A stretch of DNA of 21,448 nucleotides from the NCBI GenBank assembly GCA_018055865.1, contig JAGPGR010000003.1, positions 1-21,448 on the forward strand. Direction: 5' to 3'. Within the stretch, counting starts at the first letter, position 1; each line of letters begins with the position of its first letter. Shown here in pieces: positions 17,269 to 21,448 of this stretch. The notes under the pieces were generated by a model that did not search any database, was not told where the DNA came from, and saw only the letters and a list, made by a program, of their open reading frames with translations. The position numbers were made by a program, and so were the translations under genes. Source of the stretch: Paludibacteraceae bacterium. GTDB taxonomy: Bacteria; Bacteroidota; Bacteroidia; Bacteroidales; Paludibacteraceae.

Positions 17269-17688
17269 ATGGGTTTCGTAAAAGAATTTAAAGAATTTGC
17301 AATGAAAGGTAATGTAATTGACCTGGCTGTTGCAGTAATTATTGGCGGTGCTTTTGGAAAAATCGTGTCGTCATTTGTAGCTGATATAGTAATGCCTTTG
17401 ATTGGACTGCTGTTGGGTGGTGTTAACTTTGCAGATCTGAAGTGGGTTATTAAAGAAGCTGTAATGGAAAACGGAGTAGAGAAAGTTGCTGCTGCAACTC
17501 TGAATTATGGTAACTTCATTCAGGTAACTATCGACTTCCTGATTATTGCATTGGCTATTTTCATGGCTATCAAAGCAATGAATTCAATGAAGAAAAAAGA
17601 AGAACCAGCTCCCGAAGCACCTGCAGCTCCATCTGCTGAAGAAACGTTGCTTGGCGAAATCCGCGATTTATTGAAAACAAAAAAGTAA
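17269..17688 (+). CDS. mscL: Large-conductance mechanosensitive channel
   Basis: MscL is a homopentameric inner-membrane channel that opens under membrane tension and releases solutes on hypoosmotic shock. The 139-residue product has family length. The N-terminal [20 protein letters not shown] (3-22) leads into pore helix TM1 (about 17-45, with the packed glycines and alanines of the gate), a periplasmic loop containing [14 protein letters not shown]2 (about 82-105, [20 protein letters not shown]), and a C-terminal charged helix ending [13 protein letters not shown], preceded by a Pro/Ala-rich linker. It has its own promoter and a strong terminator 22 bp after its stop. Confidence 0.96.
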   Translation: MGFVKEFKEFAMKGNVIDLAVAVIIGGAFGKIVSSFVADIVMPLIGLLLGGVNFADLKWVIKEAVMENGVEKVAAATLNYGNFIQVTIDFLIIALAIFMAIKAMNSMKKKEEPAPEAPAAPSAEETLLGEIRDLLKTKK

Positions 17689-17709
17689 AAAATCATTGAT
17701 TTTACGTTC

Positions 17710-17740
17710 AATCGTTCCGGGAAAAAATTCCGGAACGATT
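17710..17740 (+). terminator. Rho-independent terminator of mscL
   Basis: AATCGTTCCGG (17710-17720) and CCGGAACGATT (17730-17740) form an 11-bp stem with a 9-base loop, followed by an eight-T run from 17739. Confidence 0.9.
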
Positions 17741-17793
17741 TTTTTTACTTTACTTTTTCTTTTATTTAATGCAATAAGAAACAATCATCCAAA

Positions 17794-18243
17794 ATGAAAC
17801 TAAAACAAGTAATGCTTATTTTTTCTGCTGTGATTCTTCTGACGGGTTGTGTATCGGGCTACAATGCTAAACTTGCCCGACAGCTTGGAGCTGATGACTA
17901 TGGAATGAAAAATTATGTATTGGTCATGCTGAAAACCGGACCAAACAAAATTACCGAAAAATCGACTCTCGACAGCCTTTTCAGGGGTCACATGACGAAT
18001 ATCCAACAGTTGTCCGAACAAGGAAAAATGATTGTGGCAGGACCGTTGCAAAAAAATGAAAATCAATACAGAGGCATTTTTATCCTGGATGCAAAAGACA
18101 TGGATGAGGCCGCAGAATTACTTAAAAAAGATCCGACGATAAGAGAAAAAATTCTCGAAGCAGAAATGTATACGTGGTACGGTTCTGCCGCTCTGCCCGA
18201 ATACCTGAAAATGCACTCAAAAATTGAAAAAATCCGTCCTTGA
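17794..18243 (+). CDS. YciI-like domain lipoprotein
   Basis: The 149-residue protein has a lipoprotein signal: a charged start, hydrophobic VMLIFSAVILL, and a lipobox LLTG-C with C19 as the acylated residue. Residues 40-135 resemble the YciI/YCII dimeric alpha-beta barrel: YVLVMLKTGP (41-50), a helix with H66 (FRGHMTNIQQLSEQGKMIVAGPL), FILDAKDMDEAAELLKKDP, and AEMYTWYGSAAL. H66 and the GPL turn (83-85) match the family pattern. YciI proteins are usually cytosolic and of poorly known function, so an anchored envelope form is uncommon. It follows the mscL terminator and no clear promoter was seen. Fold call is moderately confident, reaction unknown. Confidence 0.78.
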   Translation: MKLKQVMLIFSAVILLTGCVSGYNAKLARQLGADDYGMKNYVLVMLKTGPNKITEKSTLDSLFRGHMTNIQQLSEQGKMIVAGPLQKNENQYRGIFILDAKDMDEAAELLKKDPTIREKILEAEMYTWYGSAALPEYLKMHSKIEKIRP

Positions 18244-18308
18244 GTCATACCTGATTAGTTTATAAAAAACTGTATGTCGGATAAATATCTTTCTGTTGTT
18301 TTTTGTCA

Positions 18309-18340
18309 TTTGGACAGTTAACAGGAAATGTATATATTTG
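18309..18340 (+). promoter_or_regulatory. Promoter of the C69 dipeptidase (-33 TTTG, -7 TATATTTG)
   Basis: TTTG at 18309-18312 and a perfect TATATTTG at 18333-18340 are 20 bp apart, the best-formed promoter in the window. The dipeptidase ATG is 70 bp downstream. Confidence 0.75.
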
Positions 18341-18410
18341 TACTTTTATGCAATATTTTCCACATCGGGAAATATTGCTGTTTTTAATTCACATTTTATA
18401 AATTTTATTT

Positions 18411-20063
18411 ATGCTGAAAAAATCTTTTCTGACTTTAACAGCTTTGGCTTTTCTGGCTATAGCTCCTGCATCAGCCTGTACCAATTTTCTGGTAGGCAAG
18501 AATGCCACTACCGATGGTTCCACCTTTATTACTTATGCAGCCGATTCTTATTATTTGTTTGGTGCTTTGTATCATTATCCGGCTGCTGTACATCCTGCAG
18601 GCACTATGCGTGATGTGTATGAATGGGATACAGGCAAATACCTCGGAAAAATAAAAGAAGCCGAACAAACCTTCAACGTAATCGGTAATATGAACGAATT
18701 TCAGGTGAGTATTGGTGAGACCACTTTCGGAGGAAGAGAAGAGTTGGTGGATACTACGGGTATAATAGATTACGGCAGCCTGATGTACATTGCACTTCAG
18801 CGTTCCAAAACGGCTCGTGAAGCCATTCAGACTATGACCAACCTGGTGGCCGAATACGGATATTACAGTTCGGGCGAGTCTTTCTCCATAGCCGACCCCG
18901 ATGAAGTTTGGATTATGGAAATGATTGGTAAGGGTGCAGGCAGGAAAGGTGCTGTTTGGGTAGCTTTGCGTGTACCCGACGACTGTGTTTCGGCGCATGC
19001 CAATCAGGCACGCATTACTACTATTCCTTTCAAAGACAAGAAAAACTGTATGTACTCCAAAGACGTGGTAAGTTTTGCCCGCGAAAAAGGATATTTCACC
19101 GGCAAAGACAGTGAATTCAGTTTTTCGGACGTATATAATCCGCTGGATTATTCAGGATTGCGAATTTGCGAATCACGGGTTTGGTCATTTTTCCGTCAGG
19201 TAAATCCTGAAATGGATAAATACATCAGCTATGTGAAAGGCGAAACCAAAGAACGTATGCCGCTGTGGATCAAACCTGTAAATAAACTCAGCAAGAACGA
19301 CTTAACCGGTTTTATGCGTGATATGTATGAAGGCACCGAACTGGATATGACCAAAGGGTATGCTGCAGGTGCATTTGGCACCAAACTTCGTCACAGCCCG
19401 CTTACTTTCAAGGTCGATGGTGTGGATTATGGCCACGAACGTCCAATTGCAACCCAGCAAACGGGTTTTTCTTTCGTATCACAAATGCGCAGCTGGCTGC
19501 CCGATTACATGGGTGGTATTCACTGGTTTGGTGTGGATGATGCTGCAAGCAACGTGTATGTGCCCATCTACTGCTCTACCAATGAGGTTCCTTTGTGTTT
19601 TGATGAAAAAAACGGAAGTCTGCTGGATTATTCGCCAACTTCTGCTTTCTGGACTTTTAATTATGTATCGAACTTTGCTTACGGCAAATATCTGCCCATG
19701 ATGGCAGATGTGAGAAAAAAACAAAAAGAACTGGAGGCTGCTTTTGATCAGGAACAGATAAAAGTGGAAAGCGATGCTTTAGCTTTGACCGAACCGGAAG
19801 CACGAAAATTTCTAACTACCTACAGTATGCGAGTGTCCGAAAATTCAACCCACGAATGGAAGAAACTGAGTGAATTTCTGTTAGTGAAGTTTATGGATGG
19901 AAATATTAAGAAGGAAGAAAACGGTAAGTTTGTGAAAAATCAGTACGGACTGCCACCCACCATTGTACGTGCCGGCTACCCCGACGAATGTAAAATACAA
20001 ATGGTGAAAGAAAATCCCGGAATGCGACAGAAAACGCAAGCTGAACTGGACGCCAGAAAATGA
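18411..20063 (+). CDS. Secreted C69 family dipeptidase
   Basis: This 550-residue protein is a peptidase family C69 (Ntn-hydrolase) dipeptidase. A signal peptide (residues 4-22, ending PASA) precedes C23, which becomes the N-terminal nucleophile on cleavage: ACTNFLVGKNATTDGST (22-38) is the family start. Other family stretches are NMNEFQVSIGETTFGGREEL (about 93-112) and FSIADPDEVWIMEMIGKG. The lipobox pattern is absent (A-S-A before C), so it is not a lipoprotein. It should work in the periplasm or outside the cell, recycling short peptides. It stands alone with its own promoter and terminator. Length is normal. Substrate preference cannot be read from the sequence. Confidence 0.9.
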   Translation: MLKKSFLTLTALAFLAIAPASACTNFLVGKNATTDGSTFITYAADSYYLFGALYHYPAAVHPAGTMRDVYEWDTGKYLGKIKEAEQTFNVIGNMNEFQVSIGETTFGGREELVDTTGIIDYGSLMYIALQRSKTAREAIQTMTNLVAEYGYYSSGESFSIADPDEVWIMEMIGKGAGRKGAVWVALRVPDDCVSAHANQARITTIPFKDKKNCMYSKDVVSFAREKGYFTGKDSEFSFSDVYNPLDYSGLRICESRVWSFFRQVNPEMDKYISYVKGETKERMPLWIKPVNKLSKNDLTGFMRDMYEGTELDMTKGYAAGAFGTKLRHSPLTFKVDGVDYGHERPIATQQTGFSFVSQMRSWLPDYMGGIHWFGVDDAASNVYVPIYCSTNEVPLCFDEKNGSLLDYSPTSAFWTFNYVSNFAYGKYLPMMADVRKKQKELEAAFDQEQIKVESDALALTEPEARKFLTTYSMRVSENSTHEWKKLSEFLLVKFMDGNIKKEENGKFVKNQYGLPPTIVRAGYPDECKIQMVKENPGMRQKTQAELDARK

Positions 20064-20087
20064 TTTTTCTGTAAATAAAAAGCAATT

Positions 20088-20128
20088 AAACCAACAAAGA
20101 GAACCGACCGGCTCTCTTTGTTGGTTTT
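20088..20128 (+). terminator. Rho-independent terminator of the dipeptidase
   Basis: AAACCAACAAAGAGA (20088-20102) pairs with TCTCTTTGTTGGTTT (20113-20127), a perfect 15-bp stem with a 10-base loop and terminal T-run, 24 bp after the stop. Confidence 0.88.
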
Positions 20129-20203
20129 AAAAAGCAGGAACAAAAACAAGAAGATTCCGGTAAACAACATAGATGAATTTAAATGGATAATGAATAATGC
20201 ATC

Positions 20204-20241
20204 AAAAAATAAACAGCGAAGTAGTATTTCCACTTCGCTGT
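20204..20241 (-). terminator. Rho-independent terminator of the Ser/Arg-rich gene
   Basis: ACAGCGAAGT (20213-20222) and ACTTCGCTGT (20232-20241) form a 10-bp stem with a 9-base loop. On the minus strand it is followed by TTTATTTTTTGATG. It ends the right-edge gene 67 bp after its stop and faces the dipeptidase terminator; the 245-bp gap holds nothing else. Confidence 0.75.
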
Positions 20242-20308
20242 ATTCAAACCACCACTAATTAAAAACAAACAGATATTTATTTGGTGAGGTTTTATATTCT
20301 TGTTATTT

Positions 20309-21448
20309 TTATCTTGAACCCCTGCCTCCGGAGTTTGACGAGCTGCGGCTTGAACTACTTCCTGAACTTGAGCTGCGGCTTGGAGCAGAGTATGAACCAC
20401 TACCGGAACTGCTGCTTCTGCTTGGAGCCGAGTATGAACCGCTGCTTGAGCTGCTGCTTCTGCTTGGAGCTGAATATGAACCACTACTTGAACTTCTGCT
20501 GCTGCTACTTCTGCTTGGCTGGCTGTAGGTAGATGAACTTCTGCTGTTGCTATTGCTTCGCGGGGCTACGGTTGATTTTTGGCTGCTGCTCCGGCTTGGC
20601 TGGCTGTAGGCGTCGTAATTGCTGCTCCGGCTTCTGTTTGTATTCATTTCACTATTGCTATTCCGGCTCGGCTGGCTGTAAGCAGATGAACTTCTGCTGC
20701 TGTTGCTTCGCGGAGTTACAGTTGTGCTTCTGCTGTTATTTCTTTCCGTGTTGGTTCTGACATCGCTCCGGGTTGAGTTTCTGGTGCCCTGATCCACGCG
20801 GTTTGTGCCTGAAGTGCGTTGCGAATTGTTGTAATTGTCTCTTACGGCACCTGTGCCTCTTGAGCTGTTCATTTGTACGTTGTTACGGGTTGTGCGCGAA
20901 GTTCCTACCGAATTTCTGGTATTTGCGTTGGTGCGTCCATCCACCGAAGAACCTCTTGTGCGTGCACTATTATCGTTTCTTACTGAAGAATTGTTGCGTG
21001 AGCTTACAGCGTCTCTGTCTGATCCCCGGTAGTTACCCAAATCTTTGCGGTTTGTTACGTTGGACCTCGAAGAGTTTCGGTTGACGAACGAGCGGTCAGG
21101 ATTTGCTCTCTGATAGTCGCTGCGGCTAACTCCACGGCGCAATTCATTGTAATTGTTACTAGTTATCCGATCGGAATAATTATACGAGTGATTGTAATTA
21201 TTGCAAAATATATTGATATTGTTTACATACACTCCTAAAGGATAAGGATTCCAATAGCTCCAATATGAAGGGTAGTAACCCCAGTAGTAGGGCGAAAACC
21301 ATCTGTGGTAACGTGGACCCCAAAAGAAGGAGAAAATAGACGGAGTATATACGTAAACCGGTTCGATGATATAGTAAGGACCATAAACGTACGGATCACC
21401 TATGATTTGTACAGAATGCCTTCTGTTGTTTTTGCGTTCTACAACTAT
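20309..21448 (-). CDS. Tyr/Trp/Pro-rich and Ser/Arg-rich repetitive protein, 5' end off window
   Basis: The frame is open to the right edge, so the gene is partial; 379 residues are visible and the start is missing. The first visible part (about residues 1-75) is aromatic and proline-rich, with stretches such as YGPYYIIEPVYVYTPS, FFWGPRYHRWF and PYYWGYYPSYWSYWNPYP. Then comes an Asn-rich bridge and about 270 residues almost wholly Ser, Arg, Asn, Thr and Gly. Towards the C-terminus a YSxPSRSS unit recurs six times, the last three as near-perfect 14-residue repeats (SYSAPSRSSSSGSG). A GTG at 21232 could start a shorter protein, but the coding pattern continues upstream. The composition suggests a largely disordered, strongly basic tail, perhaps envelope-associated. 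I do not recognise a named family. It ends in a clear terminator. Confidence 0.75.
   Translation of the reverse strand: MVVERKNNRRHSVQIIGDPYVYGPYYIIEPVYVYTPSIFSFFWGPRYHRWFSPYYWGYYPSYWSYWNPYPLGVYVNNINIFCNNYNHSYNYSDRITSNNYNELRRGVSRSDYQRANPDRSFVNRNSSRSNVTNRKDLGNYRGSDRDAVSSRNNSSVRNDNSARTRGSSVDGRTNANTRNSVGTSRTTRNNVQMNSSRGTGAVRDNYNNSQRTSGTNRVDQGTRNSTRSDVRTNTERNNSRSTTVTPRSNSSRSSSAYSQPSRNSNSEMNTNRSRSSNYDAYSQPSRSSSQKSTVAPRSNSNSRSSSTYSQPSRSSSSRSSSSGSYSAPSRSSSSSSGSYSAPSRSSSSGSGSYSAPSRSSSSGSSSSRSSSNSGGRGSR
20338..20490 (-). repeat. In-frame 42-bp tandem repeats (3 copies)
   Basis: Within the Ser/Arg-rich gene, a 42-bp unit coding for SYSAPSRSSSS plus three Ser/Gly residues is repeated three times with small changes, after looser upstream copies coding YSQPSR. 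The phase is kept, so copy-number change would lengthen or shorten the protein without a frameshift. Confidence 0.7.

Noticed and set aside
20338..20720. Possible CRISPR array from spaced repeats
   Set aside because: The repeats are in phase with a coding frame, are imperfect, have no unique spacers, and no cas genes are near.
20281..21084. Cys-rich plus-strand reading frames opposite the Ser/Arg-rich gene
   Set aside because: They are the complement of Ser/Arg/Asn/Gly codon runs, which yield Cys, Leu and Phe when read backwards. They are broken into pieces, lack starts with context, and the minus frame has a coherent repeat structure and terminator.

Overview
The window looks like a chromosomal segment of a Bacteroidota bacterium, most probably order Bacteroidales; the genus cannot be fixed from the sequence alone. 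The reasons are A/T-rich intergenic DNA, repeated TAnnTTTG -7 boxes (several with a TTTG -33 element about 20 bp upstream), few strong Shine-Dalgarno sequences, a fused SecDF, an SPFH/Arc-type gene pair, and a secreted C69 dipeptidase. There are no insertion sequences, phage genes, CRISPR arrays or rRNA genes.

Layout. (1) 1-2672, plus strand: a Tat-exported DUF362 protein followed by a large membrane polyferredoxin that looks like a NapH-NapG fusion with an internal twin-arginine segment; together they suggest an envelope redox module of unknown substrate. (2) 2765-6014, plus: a secreted GH125 exo-alpha-1,6-mannosidase and a DUF1846 protein. (3) 6091-9303, minus: an apparent operon of nucleoside phosphorylase, hexapeptide-repeat acetyltransferase, MnmE and a small unknown protein, the first three separated by only 4 bp each. 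(4) 9374-10655, minus: an SPFH/band-7 membrane protein and a 55-residue GTG-initiated Arc-like ribbon-helix-helix protein, with a promoter and a strong terminator. (5) 10758-13462, plus: a Gfo/Idh/MocA oxidoreductase and formate-tetrahydrofolate ligase. (6) 13503-13634: a bidirectional terminator and a minus-strand initiator tRNA-Met with its own promoter. (7) 13813-20128, plus: SecDF, MscL, a YciI-like lipoprotein and a C69 dipeptidase, with terminators after secDF, mscL and the dipeptidase and promoters before secDF, mscL and the dipeptidase. (8) 20204-21448, minus: the 3' part of a gene for a Tyr/Trp/Pro-rich and then Ser/Arg/Asn-rich repetitive protein, cut by the window edge.

Most genes are housekeeping: tRNA modification (MnmE), one-carbon metabolism (Fhs), initiation (tRNA-fMet), export (SecDF) and osmotic protection (MscL). 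Fhs makes 10-formyl-THF, the formyl donor for the initiator tRNA encoded convergently beside it; that adjacency is seen, any functional meaning is inference. The less ordinary parts are the DUF362/polyferredoxin pair, the SPFH/Arc pair, the exported YciI-like lipoprotein and the repetitive Ser/Arg-rich protein at the right edge. No clearly new defence or mobile system is visible.
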